Shown one piece after another: positions 35,112 to 45,171 of a DNA stretch of 64,000 nucleotides (position 1 is its first letter; each line of letters begins with the position of its first letter). The stretch is from Algoriphagus halophilus (GTDB taxonomy: Bacteria; Bacteroidota; Bacteroidia; Cytophagales; Cyclobacteriaceae). The stretch lies in NCBI RefSeq assembly GCF_900129785.1, contig NZ_FSRC01000001.1, forward strand, positions 2,790,001 to 2,854,000, read 5' to 3'. The notes beneath the pieces are model-generated. The model did no database searches and was not told the DNA's origin. It saw only the letters and a list, made by a program, of their open reading frames with translations. A program made the translations under genes and the position numbers.

Positions 35112-37043
35112 TTAGGTGATATACTCCCATACACTCTTATAGCCACCCTTCTTTTCAAAATAGGCCAATAGCTTATCGAAAAAGTTATTTTGAGCCAGGG
35201 TGCTGCTATCTCCTATGAGTACCAGTTTTCTTTTTGCACGTGTCAAAGCCACATTCATCCTTCGCTCGTCTGCCAAAAAACCAATCTCTCCTCTTTCATT
35301 GGACCGGGTCAATGATATCAACATCAGGTCCCGCTCCTGCCCTTGAAATCCATCTACAGTATCAATGGTAATCATATCCGAAAACGCCTTCAGGTTAGGA
35401 TAATCATATCCCTCAAAAATCAAGGATCTTAGCAAACGGACTTGCGCTCCATAAGGCGCAATCAGGCCAATGGTCCAACCTTCCTGTTTGAAATTAGCAA
35501 TCCCGATTCGTTTTATTATCTCATTCAAATAGCGGCAAGTAAAAGCAGCCTCTTCAGGATTAAATGTACTGAGGCTTTCCTCTTCTTTTTGATCCGTGAA
35601 TCCAGCTCCAGCTGTATCGATCCATTCAATAGGATTGGTTTCTTCTCCTGGAAAAACATGGGATTTTGTATTCTCAGCTGCCTGGAGTTCCCCTTTGTAA
35701 AACTGATCATTGGAAAAGCCCATGATATCTTCTGGCATCCGATATTGTACCTGCAACATCTGCGTAGCCTGCGGTTTTCTGGTTATTACTTTTTCAAAAA
35801 GTGTTTTAGCCAAGCCCTCTTGAGCGGCCTGATAGGATTTGATGGTTGGAGGAAGCTGGCAGTGATCACCGGCAAAAACCACTTTTTTGGCCTTTAAGAT
35901 CGGAATCCAAGTTGCTGCTTCCAGTCCTTGTGCAGCTTCATCTATAAATACCACATCAAATTCCATCCCTTTCAAACTATAAGCGGAGGCTCCTACCAAG
36001 GTACTCGCAAAGACTTTGGTCTGTTGAAAAATATCGTATTGGATGTATTCTTCCAGAGATTTGGCTGCTTCTCTGATTCTGCTCACTTCTGCATACATTA
36101 ACTTGCGCTGCGCTCGCTCTTCTGGGCCAAAGTTGCGCTTGTACTGCTTGGCCAATTTTAAGTACTGATCGGTTTCTTTACGTAGCTTTTTAAGATCTCT
36201 GTAGCTCGCATGGTTAGCTGTTTTGGCATCCAAGGTCTGATTCAAGATTTTCTCCTCCACACGTGCAGGGTGTCCCAATCGCAAGGTCTCTATTCCTTTA
36301 TCTATTAATTTTTCAACCAACAGGTCCACTGCGGCATTACTTGGCGCACAGACTAAGATGGATTGTCCCGCAATCACTGCCTGCTCTATGGCTGCAATCA
36401 AGGTAGTGGTTTTCCCGGTACCCGGAGGGCCATGCACAATGACTACATCTTTGGCATTGGCTATTTTGAAACAAGCTTCATTCTGGGAATCATTTAAGGA
36501 CTTATTTAGTAGCTGTGGCTTTTCTGAAAACTGGGGGGCTTTTTCTCCAAGAAAAATTTCAGTCAATTCTTCTACCCGTTGATTTTCTCCAGAAATCACC
36601 TTCTTTAAGGCAAACTCCATTTCCCGATAGCTAGCTTCATCAAACAGTAAATCGACTCCCAGTCTATTCCCTTCCATCCATTCCGGGATTTCATCTACCT
36701 GAAGCGTGACCGTCATGGTATTTTTCTTAACAAAATTGATCACTCCGTTTACACGATGTTCCGCACTTTGATAACTATCCTGAGTGGTAAAAAATGATAC
36801 AGATTTTCCGGAATTAAAGGCAGATGGTTGGTTGGAGTCGAATCGTTCCACCTCTACCAACAATCGTTCCCCCATCCTTATCTTACTCTTTTTCAATTGG
36901 ATTGGATGCCAGGTAATCCCTTCTTTTTTCTTATCTGCCAAAGAAGTATTTAAGAATTTTTTCTTGTATTGAGCGAGGTCTTCCTGCCATTCTAACTTCA
37001 GCAGTTTCAGTCCATTTTTTAATTCTTCCTTGATATTTGGCAT
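35112..37043 (-). CDS. UPF1/IGHMBP2-like superfamily 1B helicase
   Basis: A 643-residue DNA/RNA helicase. Motif I is HGPPGTGKTTTLIAA near residue 205, motif Ia ILVCAPSNAAVDLL, motif II VFIDEAAQ, motif III GDHCQLPPTI, motif IV QYRMPEDI, motif V TVDGFQGQERDLMLISLTRS and motif VI NVALTRAKRKLVLIGD. The N-terminal 190 residues form the beta-barrel (1B) region seen in IGHMBP2. Bacterial members are poorly studied; roles in RNA or replication stress are guesses. It is divergent from acpH across 63 bases that hold a 7-bp palindrome. Confidence 0.9.
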   Translation of the reverse strand: MPNIKEELKNGLKLLKLEWQEDLAQYKKKFLNTSLADKKKEGITWHPIQLKKSKIRMGERLLVEVERFDSNQPSAFNSGKSVSFFTTQDSYQSAEHRVNGVINFVKKNTMTVTLQVDEIPEWMEGNRLGVDLLFDEASYREMEFALKKVISGENQRVEELTEIFLGEKAPQFSEKPQLLNKSLNDSQNEACFKIANAKDVVIVHGPPGTGKTTTLIAAIEQAVIAGQSILVCAPSNAAVDLLVEKLIDKGIETLRLGHPARVEEKILNQTLDAKTANHASYRDLKKLRKETDQYLKLAKQYKRNFGPEERAQRKLMYAEVSRIREAAKSLEEYIQYDIFQQTKVFASTLVGASAYSLKGMEFDVVFIDEAAQGLEAATWIPILKAKKVVFAGDHCQLPPTIKSYQAAQEGLAKTLFEKVITRKPQATQMLQVQYRMPEDIMGFSNDQFYKGELQAAENTKSHVFPGEETNPIEWIDTAGAGFTDQKEEESLSTFNPEEAAFTCRYLNEIIKRIGIANFKQEGWTIGLIAPYGAQVRLLRSLIFEGYDYPNLKAFSDMITIDTVDGFQGQERDLMLISLTRSNERGEIGFLADERRMNVALTRAKRKLVLIGDSSTLAQNNFFDKLLAYFEKKGGYKSVWEYIT

Positions 37044-37072
37044 CTATCCGTATTTTAGGGTTGAAACTAATC

Positions 37073-37089
37073 AAAACCTTTTAGGTTTT
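37073..37089. promoter_or_regulatory. Palindrome between divergent helicase and acpH genes
   Basis: AAAACCT-TTT-AGGTTTT is a perfect 7-bp inverted repeat with a 3-base centre, 29 bases from the helicase start and 17 from the acpH start. It could be an operator for both genes or a small hairpin. Confidence 0.35.
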
Positions 37090-37106
37090 CTATTCAAAAA
37101 ACAAGG

Positions 37107-37712
37107 ATGAACTACTTAGCCCATGCCTATCTTTCCTTTCATCAAGAAGAAATTCTCGTGGGTAATTTTTTTGGTGATTTCGTAAAGGGAAAAATGATGG
37201 ACCAATACCCCACTGGAATAAGACAGGGAATCCTTTTACATCGTGAAATCGATAAATTTACAGATACCCATCCACTCGTAAGAGCTGGTCAGACTTACCT
37301 CAGACCGAAATTCGGTCACTATTCTACCGTCATCACCGACATTTATTTTGACTATTTCCTAGGAAGAAATTGGGGTAGATATTCGAATCAATCTCTAGAA
37401 ATCTTTACCAAGGAGGTATATGAACAAATATCAAGGCATGAAAATTATTTCCCTGAGCGCTTTGGCAATCTGTTTTACTGGATGAAAAAAGATAACTGGC
37501 TTTTAAACTATTCTTCCATTGAAGGGATCCAACGTTCCTTGACAGGATTATCTAAAAGAACTCGTTTTGATTCTAAAATGGAACAAGCACATCTGGCCCT
37601 CTTGGAGAAAGAAGCAGAATTTGAATTGATATTCTTCGCTTTTTTCGAAGATTTAAAGACTTTTGCAAAGCAAAAACTGGACGAAATCCAACAAACCAAT
37701 GATTCTGATTAA
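37107..37712 (+). CDS. acpH: Acyl carrier protein phosphodiesterase-like (AcpH, DUF479)
   Basis: The DUF479 family; E. coli AcpH removes the 4'-phosphopantetheine arm from acyl carrier protein. The signature MNYLAHAYLS, GNFFGDFVKG, GILLHREIDKFTDTH and YFDYFLGRNW are all present, including the His/Asp metal-binding residues of this HD-like fold. Length 201 matches. The last 14 bases overlap the next gene, so the two are probably co-expressed. Confidence 0.88.
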   Translation: MNYLAHAYLSFHQEEILVGNFFGDFVKGKMMDQYPTGIRQGILLHREIDKFTDTHPLVRAGQTYLRPKFGHYSTVITDIYFDYFLGRNWGRYSNQSLEIFTKEVYEQISRHENYFPERFGNLFYWMKKDNWLLNYSSIEGIQRSLTGLSKRTRFDSKMEQAHLALLEKEAEFELIFFAFFEDLKTFAKQKLDEIQQTNDSD

Positions 37713-38157
37713 ACCAAAACTCTCTACCTATTTTTCGTTAGGACTTGTAGTCCTGATCCTAATTGCTGGCCTTGTATTTATTTTACGTGATTTTGCCTAT
37801 GTAGGAAGTTTTGGTCTTTGGTTTTATTTGATTGCTTGCCCTTTAATTACCCTGGTCATTTTAATGATCCTAGTCAAATTATTGGCTGGCTATCGATTCA
37901 TTGCGGCAGGAAAAGACCAAATTGTAGTCAGGATGCCACTTAAAAGCTATCAGAAAGTGTATCCGGTAACCGAGATTTTAGCATGGGATGAAGAAAAGAT
38001 CATGGCCAACAAAAAAGAGTTCAAGCAATTGACAGTGGCATTCAAAGATCAGCAATCAATCTCTATCTCCAACCATGAACATGAGTCCTATGATCAATTG
38101 ATCAAGTACCTACTGAAGAAGGCAGGAAAGCAAAAAGTTAAAAGTAAAAAAGCCTGA
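37699..38157 (+). CDS. Unknown small membrane protein with PH-like C-terminal region
   Basis: Two membrane helices (about 9-29 and 38-62) precede a roughly 85-residue soluble beta-rich region (FIAAGKDQIVVRMPLKSYQKVYPVTEILAW) that resembles bacterial PH-like membrane-protein tails. The end is Lys-rich. The start at 37699 (MILIKPKLSTYFSLG) is chosen because it makes a sensible first helix; the longer frame from 37663 copies acpH sequence. It overlaps acpH by 14 bases. Function unknown. Confidence 0.65.
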   Translation: MILIKPKLSTYFSLGLVVLILIAGLVFILRDFAYVGSFGLWFYLIACPLITLVILMILVKLLAGYRFIAAGKDQIVVRMPLKSYQKVYPVTEILAWDEEKIMANKKEFKQLTVAFKDQQSISISNHEHESYDQLIKYLLKKAGKQKVKSKKA

Positions 38158-38174
38158 GGAATTTCCCAGGCTTT
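38149..38174. terminator. Bidirectional terminator overlapping a stop codon
   Basis: Stem AAAGCCTG (38149-38156) / CAGGCTTT (38167-38174) lies between convergent genes. A-tract on the left and T-rich run on the right serve both directions. The left arm includes the stop region of the upstream gene. Confidence 0.75.
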
Positions 38175-38178
38175 CATT

Positions 38179-38718
38179 TTATCGTGCAGTTCTAAAATTC
38201 TTATCGTAAAGTTCAATACTTTCTTGGATGATTCGCATGGCATCCTCTTTTCCCAAGAAGTCTTCTACTTTCACTTCTTTGTTTTCAAGCTTCTTATAAT
38301 CTTCAAAGAATCTGTGTATTTCCTTCATCAAATGTGGAGGAAGGTTATCGATATCTTCAATATAGTTTACAGATTGATCTCCTGCTGCTACAGCAATGAT
38401 TTTATCATCTGCTTCGCCACCATCAACCATTCTCATCACTCCGATCACTTTTGCTTCTACCAAGCACATGGAAGGGATATCAATTTGGGAGATAATCAAT
38501 ATATCCAATGGATCATGGTCCTCACAAAAAGTCTGTGGAATAAACCCATAGTTAGCTGGATAATGAACCGCAGAGAATAGAACTCTATCCAGGTATAACA
38601 TACCTGTCTTTTTATCTAGCTCATATTTGCCTTTACTTCCTTTCGGAATTTCGATCACGCCCATTACAGTTTCAGGGGCATTTTTCCCGATATTGACGTC
38701 GTGCCAAGGATTAATCAT
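38179..38718 (-). CDS. ppa: Inorganic pyrophosphatase, family I
   Basis: Hydrolyses pyrophosphate to phosphate, pulling biosynthetic reactions forward. The catalytic acids cluster in [11 protein letters not shown] near residue 75, with [13 protein letters not shown] and [11 protein letters not shown] as substrate-binding blocks and [11 protein letters not shown] near the end. At 179 residues it is the normal size. The start at 38718 ([11 protein letters not shown]) is preferred: the frame continues 17 codons upstream but there it runs into the promoter side. A TATCTTTG box lies 49 bases upstream. Confidence 0.95.
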   Translation of the reverse strand: MINPWHDVNIGKNAPETVMGVIEIPKGSKGKYELDKKTGMLYLDRVLFSAVHYPANYGFIPQTFCEDHDPLDILIISQIDIPSMCLVEAKVIGVMRMVDGGEADDKIIAVAAGDQSVNYIEDIDNLPPHLMKEIHRFFEDYKKLENKEVKVEDFLGKEDAMRIIQESIELYDKNFRTAR

Positions 38719-38766
38719 ATTTATTGTATTTGGTAATAAAAAGTGGGATTCTTTACTTTTGGACAG

Positions 38767-38774
38767 CAAAGATA
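38767..38774 (-). promoter_or_regulatory. Predicted -7 box of ppa
   Basis: TATCTTTG on the minus strand fits TAnnTTTG and is followed by C, 49 bases before the chosen start. It also separates ppa from the signalling cluster upstream. Confidence 0.5.
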
Positions 38775-38806
38775 CAGTTTAGAAGTTATTTGACATCTTT
38801 TCTGTC

Positions 38807-39892
38807 TTATTTCATGCTTGGAAGAATCACAGTTATCTGTGTTCCTTCATCCAAAGCTGATTCCAAATTGATTTTTCCACCCATTTGTTCCACCGCTTCT
38901 TTCACCATATAAAGCCCTAATCCTACTCCCACATTTTTTTGTGTGGCCCGAGTAAAAAGGTTAAAAACTTCAGGATGATGCTTGGCATCAATCCCTATTC
39001 CATTGTCCTCTACAGAGATCATCGCTGAATCTTCCATCACATCAATGGTTAGGCTAATATTCTTAGGCCCAGGCTCTTGTTTTTGGAATTGTACCGAATT
39101 GCTAAACAGGTTATTCAAAATCACACGGATTTTGGCATCATCTGAAAAGAAATCATGATCCTGATTGATCTGTACATCGATATGAAAATTCGTCAAATCA
39201 AATTTCGCATGATAGGCTTCCATTTGTTGGCGAACAATTTCCTTGAAATCGACTGCGGTAACCTTATGGTCTATTTTAGTGGATCTGTAAAAATCCAGCA
39301 TCTTGTAGATATAGTCGTCAAGTTTGACCGTCGCCGAATCAATCATTTCAAAATATTCCAAGGTCTGAGGGTCCTGAACTTCCAGTTTTGCCAACTTCGA
39401 AATCCCAGAAATACTCATCAATGGACCTCGTAACTCATGCGAAAGACTATACACAAACTGGTTCATTTCCGAATGAAGCTTTTTGAGCTTCACATTCTTT
39501 TCCTTTAACTCCATCCGCATGAAATAAATATCAGCGGCATTTTTAATGGAGTTTTTGATTTGTTCAATATTCCATGGCTTATCAATAAATCGATATACCT
39601 CCCCTTTATTGATCGCATCTATGACACTGGCAATATCCGAATAGCCTGTTAACAAGATTCTGATAGGATCCGGATTGATTTTCACCATTTTCTCAAAGAA
39701 TTCGGTACCTGTCATACCAGGCATCCTTTGATCTGCAATGACCACATGAATCTCCTCTTCCTGAGCGATTCTGAGTCCCTCCTCAGCATCAATTGCTGTA
39801 AAAATTTTGAAGTCTTTTCTAAGCGTTGCTCTAAATGATTTCAAGTTGTTATCCTCGTCATCAATGTAGAGCACATGGATTTTATTGCTCAT
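38807..39892 (-). CDS. Receiver-histidine kinase (REC-HisKA-HATPase)
   Basis: An intracellular kinase with the receiver first. The receiver (5-120) has acids D11-D12, phosphoacceptor D54 (ADQRMPGM), LLTGYSD and the Lys in DKPW. A coiled linker (122-145) leads to HisKA with H152 (SLSHELRGPLMS) and an ATPase domain (VEDNGIGIDA, VGVGLGLYMVKE). No membrane helix. It probably receives phosphate on D54 from the upstream 7TM kinase and then controls its own kinase, though the output is unclear. It is the last of four coupled genes, with an 11-base overlap. Its receiver closely resembles the stand-alone receiver at 45172. Confidence 0.9.
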   Translation of the reverse strand: MSNKIHVLYIDDEDNNLKSFRATLRKDFKIFTAIDAEEGLRIAQEEEIHVVIADQRMPGMTGTEFFEKMVKINPDPIRILLTGYSDIASVIDAINKGEVYRFIDKPWNIEQIKNSIKNAADIYFMRMELKEKNVKLKKLHSEMNQFVYSLSHELRGPLMSISGISKLAKLEVQDPQTLEYFEMIDSATVKLDDYIYKMLDFYRSTKIDHKVTAVDFKEIVRQQMEAYHAKFDLTNFHIDVQINQDHDFFSDDAKIRVILNNLFSNSVQFQKQEPGPKNISLTIDVMEDSAMISVEDNGIGIDAKHHPEVFNLFTRATQKNVGVGLGLYMVKEAVEQMGGKINLESALDEGTQITVILPSMK

Positions 39893-41993
39893 ATTTCTGA
39901 GTACTTTGGTATACTGGAAGGGTGATAATAAAAGTGGTTCCCTCTCCTTGTTTTGATTTTACTTCCAAGGTTCCTTTGTGGTTCTCAATAATAGAATAAA
40001 CAATTGACAGCCCCAAGCCAGTACCTTTGCCGACTGCTTTTGTAGTAAAGAATGGTTCAAATATACGCTCTTTCACATTATCTGGCATACCTGGTCCATT
40101 ATCTTCTATTTCTACCGTAACAGTTTCTTCTGCATTGGCCACTGTTCTGATGGTAATATGTGGATCCTTAATTTCATCGATATGGTCAGATAATGCATGA
40201 ATGGCATTATTGATAATATTCATAAATACCTGATTGATCTTTCCTGCCAGGCATTCTACCATTGGCAGTTCTCCAAATTCCCGAACAATTCTAATTTTTC
40301 CAGGGATTTGACTATTTAAAAGAATGATGGTGCTATTGATGCCATCGTGAATATCTACTTTTTTAACATCCTGCTCATCTACTCTAGAGAAAATCCGCAA
40401 TCCCTTCACGATTTCCACAGTTCTCCTTGCTCCATCCTCCATCCCTTTGAGCAATTGATCTACTTCGTCTAGCACATAATCCAATTCCAACTCTTCTTCC
40501 AAGTCCTTGGCTTTCTTTTTGGAACTTTCAGTAAATTCAGAATTTCCTGTATTTCTATAAAACTCAATTACTTCCATGATATCTTTAATATCCCGTTTAA
40601 GCGGAGTGATATTTGAACTCACAAAGTTGATTGGGTTATTGATTTCATGTGCAATACCAGCCGTCAACTGACCAAGTGAAGCCATCTTCTCCTGACTCAC
40701 CAACTGACTTTGGGTATTCTGTAAATTCCGAAGTGCATGTTCCAATTCATCCGTTCTTAATTTCACTTTTTTCTCTAAAAGTGTATTCTGCTCACGCACC
40801 AACATTTCATTTTCTTTCAAGACCTCCAAACGCTCTGCCTGCTCTTTTTCTTTTTCTTTCTTAAGAATATTGATCCTGTCAGCCAATGCAAAAGAAAGCA
40901 AGATTACTTCCAAGGCCGAACCTAAAGGCATGATATAAGCTGTCAAATTATTGGAAGGAATAATGCCCATTTCACTAAATACAAAAAGAAAAATACCTAT
41001 CATAAAGATGGTCCAGGCCAACAAGTAATATCGGGCAGGCCTATATCCTTTTCGAAGAATCATGATTGCCACCAATAATACAAAAATGACTACAATGGAC
41101 TGGGTGACAAGTATTACCTGATAACTTATAGTAGTGGAAAAAAAGAAGGCATTGGCCAGAATAAATCCATAGACAATGAATACAAAAAGAAAACCTTTGT
41201 CCAGTTTAGGAACAATGCTTTTGGACATTAGAAAAATTCGCAAAAACCAAATCCCAACGATACTTACCAACGAAGAAAATATAACAATAGATCGCTGATT
41301 CATCCAATCCCATTCAGGCCATAATAAGCTTTGTGTATACCCCAATATGGAAGCTTGTGCAAACCAAACCAATAGGGTATGAAGAACATAAACGAAGTAG
41401 ATCTTATCCTTGACAGAGAAATAAAGGAATAGGTTATAGAAGAATAGACCTAAGAAAACTCCTGTCAAAAGTCCAAAAAGCAAATCTTCAAAGGTGATGA
41501 TATCCAGTAATGTCTCCCTTGAAGAAAGGAAACCGTAGAATATCTTTTTATCGACATTATCAAGTCTGACAATAAAATAATCTGCATCAATTTCGCTCTG
41601 ATCAAACTCAAAAGCTATTTTCTGGGATGGAAAATCCCGCTCCTCAATCCCTAAGAGACGACCGTTTTCATGGATTTTTAGAACTTTTCCATTTTTGACA
41701 GAAAAAAGCCGGACATGGTCCGCAGAAGATGAATTAAGTGCAAAGACAGGGTTTTCAAAATTGCTTAAATCTGAAAGCTCCAATTTGATCCACAATGTTT
41801 TGGAATTGATTCCAAAATTGAAGTTTTGACATTCATTTGAACTAAACTCACCACTATTTATTACCTCGCCTATCTCTACGTCATTTTCTGCGAGCAAATA
41901 AGAAAAACATTCAACCTTTTCTGTTTCTTGTGCAGATACCTGAAAGGCCCCTGCAAAAAACATGAGACCTAAAATAAAAATCCTAAATGTCAT
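39882..41993 (-). CDS. 7TMR-DISM sensor histidine kinase
   Basis: After a signal peptide (1-21, VSAQ) comes a 7TMR-DISMED2 extracellular domain (about 30-165; [22 protein letters not shown]) that in this family is thought to bind carbohydrate-like or other small ligands. Seven membrane helices follow (about 175-375), then a coiled coil (375-425), HisKA with the His in [14 protein letters not shown] near residue 448, and an ATPase domain ending [12 protein letters not shown]. It is translated from an 11-base overlap with the GNAT-like gene and overlaps the receiver-kinase downstream by 11 bases, so it is the natural sensor for whatever the cluster makes. Confidence 0.92.
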   Translation of the reverse strand: MTFRIFILGLMFFAGAFQVSAQETEKVECFSYLLAENDVEIGEVINSGEFSSNECQNFNFGINSKTLWIKLELSDLSNFENPVFALNSSSADHVRLFSVKNGKVLKIHENGRLLGIEERDFPSQKIAFEFDQSEIDADYFIVRLDNVDKKIFYGFLSSRETLLDIITFEDLLFGLLTGVFLGLFFYNLFLYFSVKDKIYFVYVLHTLLVWFAQASILGYTQSLLWPEWDWMNQRSIVIFSSLVSIVGIWFLRIFLMSKSIVPKLDKGFLFVFIVYGFILANAFFFSTTISYQVILVTQSIVVIFVLLVAIMILRKGYRPARYYLLAWTIFMIGIFLFVFSEMGIIPSNNLTAYIMPLGSALEVILLSFALADRINILKKEKEKEQAERLEVLKENEMLVREQNTLLEKKVKLRTDELEHALRNLQNTQSQLVSQEKMASLGQLTAGIAHEINNPINFVSSNITPLKRDIKDIMEVIEFYRNTGNSEFTESSKKKAKDLEEELELDYVLDEVDQLLKGMEDGARRTVEIVKGLRIFSRVDEQDVKKVDIHDGINSTIILLNSQIPGKIRIVREFGELPMVECLAGKINQVFMNIINNAIHALSDHIDEIKDPHITIRTVANAEETVTVEIEDNGPGMPDNVKERIFEPFFTTKAVGKGTGLGLSIVYSIIENHKGTLEVKSKQGEGTTFIITLPVYQSTQKYEQ

Positions 41994-42693
41994 TTCTCCA
42001 ATTAATGTTAGTCAATAATAGGTCATAATTAACCTCAAATTTACCCTTGGGCCCTTCTTCAATCTTATTAAACTGAAGCTTTTCCCTCAATTCCATAATT
42101 CTTTCTCTCTCTGACGAATCTGCCAAAGGTAAATTTTCAGGATCTTTCATCACTATAGAAGTAGCTACCAAATCCAATTTTGGATAAAAGAAAGTTCCTG
42201 AATTGCCTATTCCTGTTTCAATTTCAAATCCCTTTTGCAAAGAAGGCTTCAAGGTGTATTCAGCTACCAAGGCTAATAAAGAACCTAATTTTAGTTGTGT
42301 TGCAATTGCAATCCCAGCTCGAATTAATAAGACAGCACCTACTCCAAATCCAGATATGGACTTTGAATTCCATAAGCCAGAAACTTCTCCAGTTCCTTCC
42401 ACTGAATAATTCTTAACCAAATCAAAAATTTTATGATCTACCTGAGATACAGCCTGCTCCATCGGTAAAGGATAATCTGGATGAGCAATATGTATTCTTA
42501 ATCCACTCACTACTTCTTGGGTGTCCGCCGTCTCCACTGTCACCACATATACAAAAGGATTTTTAACCCAGTCATTATTTGAGGAGGTTACTTTCGTGAC
42601 TCCATATTGCTTCAATACGTCAGAATGCCCTTGAACGAATTTCTCACATCGTTCTGGTTCATCAATCGCTCTAAATGCCTTAAAATTGAACAT
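41983..42693 (-). CDS. GNAT-fold acyltransferase-like protein, autoinducer-synthase-like
   Basis: A 236-residue protein with the GNAT layout: a strand with VVSGLRIHIA near 60, a helix and loop GTGEVSGLWNSKSISGFGVGAVLLIRAGIAIA (about 100-130) in the acyl-CoA binding position, and KPSLQKGFEIE...FFYPKLDL near the end. The order resembles N-acyl amino acid and acyl-homoserine lactone synthases (FeeM/LuxI side of the superfamily) more than simple acetyltransferases, but no diagnostic residue set proves this. It lies 1 base after the E1-nitroreductase stop and overlaps the 7TM kinase start. Product unknown. Confidence 0.6.
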   Translation of the reverse strand: MFNFKAFRAIDEPERCEKFVQGHSDVLKQYGVTKVTSSNNDWVKNPFVYVVTVETADTQEVVSGLRIHIAHPDYPLPMEQAVSQVDHKIFDLVKNYSVEGTGEVSGLWNSKSISGFGVGAVLLIRAGIAIATQLKLGSLLALVAEYTLKPSLQKGFEIETGIGNSGTFFYPKLDLVATSIVMKDPENLPLADSSERERIMELREKLQFNKIEEGPKGKFEVNYDLLLTNINWRNDI

Positions 42694-42694
42694 T

Positions 42695-44962
42695 TCAGAT
42701 AGTAATTAAGGTTTCTGACAGATCTCTGCGATAGGATTTTACTGAAGGATCACCTGCCTTATTTACCCTAAACATAAAAATTTCTTTCTGATCAACTGGC
42801 TTATTAAAAATATAATTAAATGTTTTCTTTAATTCTTTAATCTCTTTGCCTTCAATTTCGGTAAAACCTGATTCCTTTTCATTCAAATACATGTGAAAAA
42901 TAAACAACATCGCCGAAACTGGTTGTGCACTTAAGCCCAACATATTGGCTTTAATCCAAACTCTTTGGAGTACCGTTCCAACTTTTAATATCGAAACAGG
43001 AGTATAATTTGGAGTTTTCAATAAGAATATTGCGGAAGCGGTGGTAATCGTGTCTTTAGAAATCTTTGTTAGACCGTATCCCATCAGATACTTCCTAAAA
43101 AATCGAATGGTTCTAGGGTCTCTCAATAGTCCCATAGCGGCTCTTTCTGCCCCTTTCAACTCTAACGTTGCGATATCGATTCCATCTTTTGTTTCTATGG
43201 CTTCTTTTTCAGTCCACCGGACTTCATTTATAAAGTCCATCAGGCCTTGATCGTGAAAAAAGCGTAAACGATCCATTCCTCCCACCACCTTTGCCAACTG
43301 CACTAAATCTTCTGGCTCAGAAGTCCACTCCATCGAAACATCATCTTCTTTGGCTACCTCAGCTAAAGCTTGTAATTCCTCCTCACGCAAAATATACCTA
43401 GATGCATTTTTTCGATTCGTGCACCGGAGATTAATTCCATCTACTAACTCAGCAAATTTGATAGGAAGTGGATTAGGCTGCTTGGAAACAAACCGAACAC
43501 TGGCAATACAATCCTGTTCAAAATCGCTGATTTGATAAATTATTTCTACCTCAATCCCAAGTTTACCGGCTTGCAGACGAATATTCTCCAATGCTGCTCC
43601 AAAAGCAATCAAAGAACCGCTGCCCTTGTAATCCAGCATGGAGTGACTTCTGACCTTATCATGAAAAAGGTGTAGGACTCCCTTTTTATCAAAAACCCAA
43701 ACCCAAGGTTGAATATTCCCTCCTGAAGGAGCCCAATTAGCTTGATCCACCAATAACTCTAGCTCTTCCTTTGATAGACGATAAGCAGATTGCAAAACAT
43801 TCGTAGGGACTTCAAATTGAAAATCTGAAAGTTGTTCAAAAACGGGAGCATCAACCTTGATTTCTTCTGCTTCCTTTAACTTAAAAAGTTGATCAAAGTC
43901 CACATAGAATCTCCCGGATTTTACATCTTCTCCCAAAAGAAACTTCCTGGCTGCATGTGCAACAGATGCTCCTCCCAGAAAAACTCCGGAGGCCAGCTGA
44001 GGCCAACTGCTGATCGTTTGCCCGATTTCCAAAAGGGATACCTTCATTCGGGGCGTAAGGGTTTCTAACCCTGTAATTTTTAAAACTATGGATACTTTCT
44101 CTGTATTAGAAAGGCTTTTTAGAGAGTTTACATCCACCCCTTTCAATAATCCATGAAACAATTCTCTATCCGGCTCTATATCGAAGCGTTCAATGTCCAA
44201 CATCCCCCTATCCGAAGTATCCATCATCACGGCCACCCGGTGTTTCCTTGCCTTTTCACGTAATAACACTTTTATATCCAAGCTATCACACTCATCAATA
44301 AGCAAATCCAACTTTCCATCCTCTAATAGGAAATCTTCAATATTCTCCGGTGTGATCCCTTCTCTATACACCTTCACCTTGAGGTAAGGATCTATTTCTG
44401 CGATCTCCCTGGCTGCTAGTACGACTTTCTCTAACCCTAAGCTCGTTACACCTGCTTTCAGCCTATTTAAATTACTAAGTTCTAATGTATCAAAATCTGC
44501 TAATCTGATCTCCCCATATCCTCTCTCCAAAGTCATAGCCAATGCGATGCTTTGACCTACGGATAACCCTACAATACCCACCTTTTTTTTACTTAATAAA
44601 TCCTGTTCCGAAGGAGTTATTTTAAAATTATTTCTTAGCGTTCTGATTTTAATAAACTCCCCCTCTGCCAACACATGAACCAAGGTGTTTTTCCAAGGGA
44701 AGAACACCCAATTGCCATACTTTTCTTTCTCTATTTCTTTAAAGAAATTTAATACTAAGTCTTTTAATTCTTGACTGGGTATTGTCCTTTCAGGATTTTC
44801 TGATTTGATTAAATCTCCTACTTGACTTTCAATTTGATCTGAAACAAAAACAAATTCACTCTTTTGCAATTCTTTGATTTTTAACCAGTCAGACTCAAGG
44901 GTTGGATTTAGAATTACAGCAGAATAATTTACATTTTGATCCGCGAAATTTTTAATGGACAT
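42695..44962 (-). CDS. E1-like ThiF domain fused to nitroreductase (Rv1355c-like)
   Basis: Residues 1-120 are unassigned. A ThiF/E1-like adenylation domain follows (about 125-370): nucleotide loop VGIVGLSVGQS (G129 to G136) and acidic DFDTLELSNLNR (D156-R167). The loop has drifted from GxGxxG and no Cys-pair zinc site is visible. The second half (about 400-740) is a nitroreductase-type flavin fold with ANWAPSGGNIQPW. The same fusion is known as the Rv1355c family, whose function is not established. As first gene of the cluster it probably makes or modifies a small molecule or activates a carboxylate. Confidence 0.75.
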   Translation of the reverse strand: MSIKNFADQNVNYSAVILNPTLESDWLKIKELQKSEFVFVSDQIESQVGDLIKSENPERTIPSQELKDLVLNFFKEIEKEKYGNWVFFPWKNTLVHVLAEGEFIKIRTLRNNFKITPSEQDLLSKKKVGIVGLSVGQSIALAMTLERGYGEIRLADFDTLELSNLNRLKAGVTSLGLEKVVLAAREIAEIDPYLKVKVYREGITPENIEDFLLEDGKLDLLIDECDSLDIKVLLREKARKHRVAVMMDTSDRGMLDIERFDIEPDRELFHGLLKGVDVNSLKSLSNTEKVSIVLKITGLETLTPRMKVSLLEIGQTISSWPQLASGVFLGGASVAHAARKFLLGEDVKSGRFYVDFDQLFKLKEAEEIKVDAPVFEQLSDFQFEVPTNVLQSAYRLSKEELELLVDQANWAPSGGNIQPWVWVFDKKGVLHLFHDKVRSHSMLDYKGSGSLIAFGAALENIRLQAGKLGIEVEIIYQISDFEQDCIASVRFVSKQPNPLPIKFAELVDGINLRCTNRKNASRYILREEELQALAEVAKEDDVSMEWTSEPEDLVQLAKVVGGMDRLRFFHDQGLMDFINEVRWTEKEAIETKDGIDIATLELKGAERAAMGLLRDPRTIRFFRKYLMGYGLTKISKDTITTASAIFLLKTPNYTPVSILKVGTVLQRVWIKANMLGLSAQPVSAMLFIFHMYLNEKESGFTEIEGKEIKELKKTFNYIFNKPVDQKEIFMFRVNKAGDPSVKSYRRDLSETLITI

Positions 44963-45016
44963 TTGTGTAATCTGGGGGTGAATAGCTCAGTAAAGATAAT
45001 TTATTAAGATTTATGT

Positions 45017-45024
45017 CAAATATA
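45017..45024 (-). promoter_or_regulatory. Predicted -7 box of the signalling cluster
   Basis: TATATTTG on the minus strand fits TAnnTTTG, 54 bases before the E1-nitroreductase start. A TTG lies only 14 bases further upstream, closer than usual. The 209-base divergent gap is very AT-rich. Confidence 0.45.
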
Positions 45025-45171
45025 TTCTTAAACATATTCAATTAATTTATTGAGAATAATTTATCACCTCACACCCTAAATAGATTTCAAACCGACCTTA
45101 GTTTGTTTTTTAACTAAAAAAAAGATTATTTGTCCTACGGATTACTATCTGTTGACAGTTATAGATGCCTT

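Noticed and set aside
42695..44962. Thiazole/oxazole peptide (RiPP) cluster based on E1-like plus nitroreductase domains
   Set aside because: No YcaO gene, precursor peptide or exporter lies nearby, and the fusion is of the Rv1355c type.
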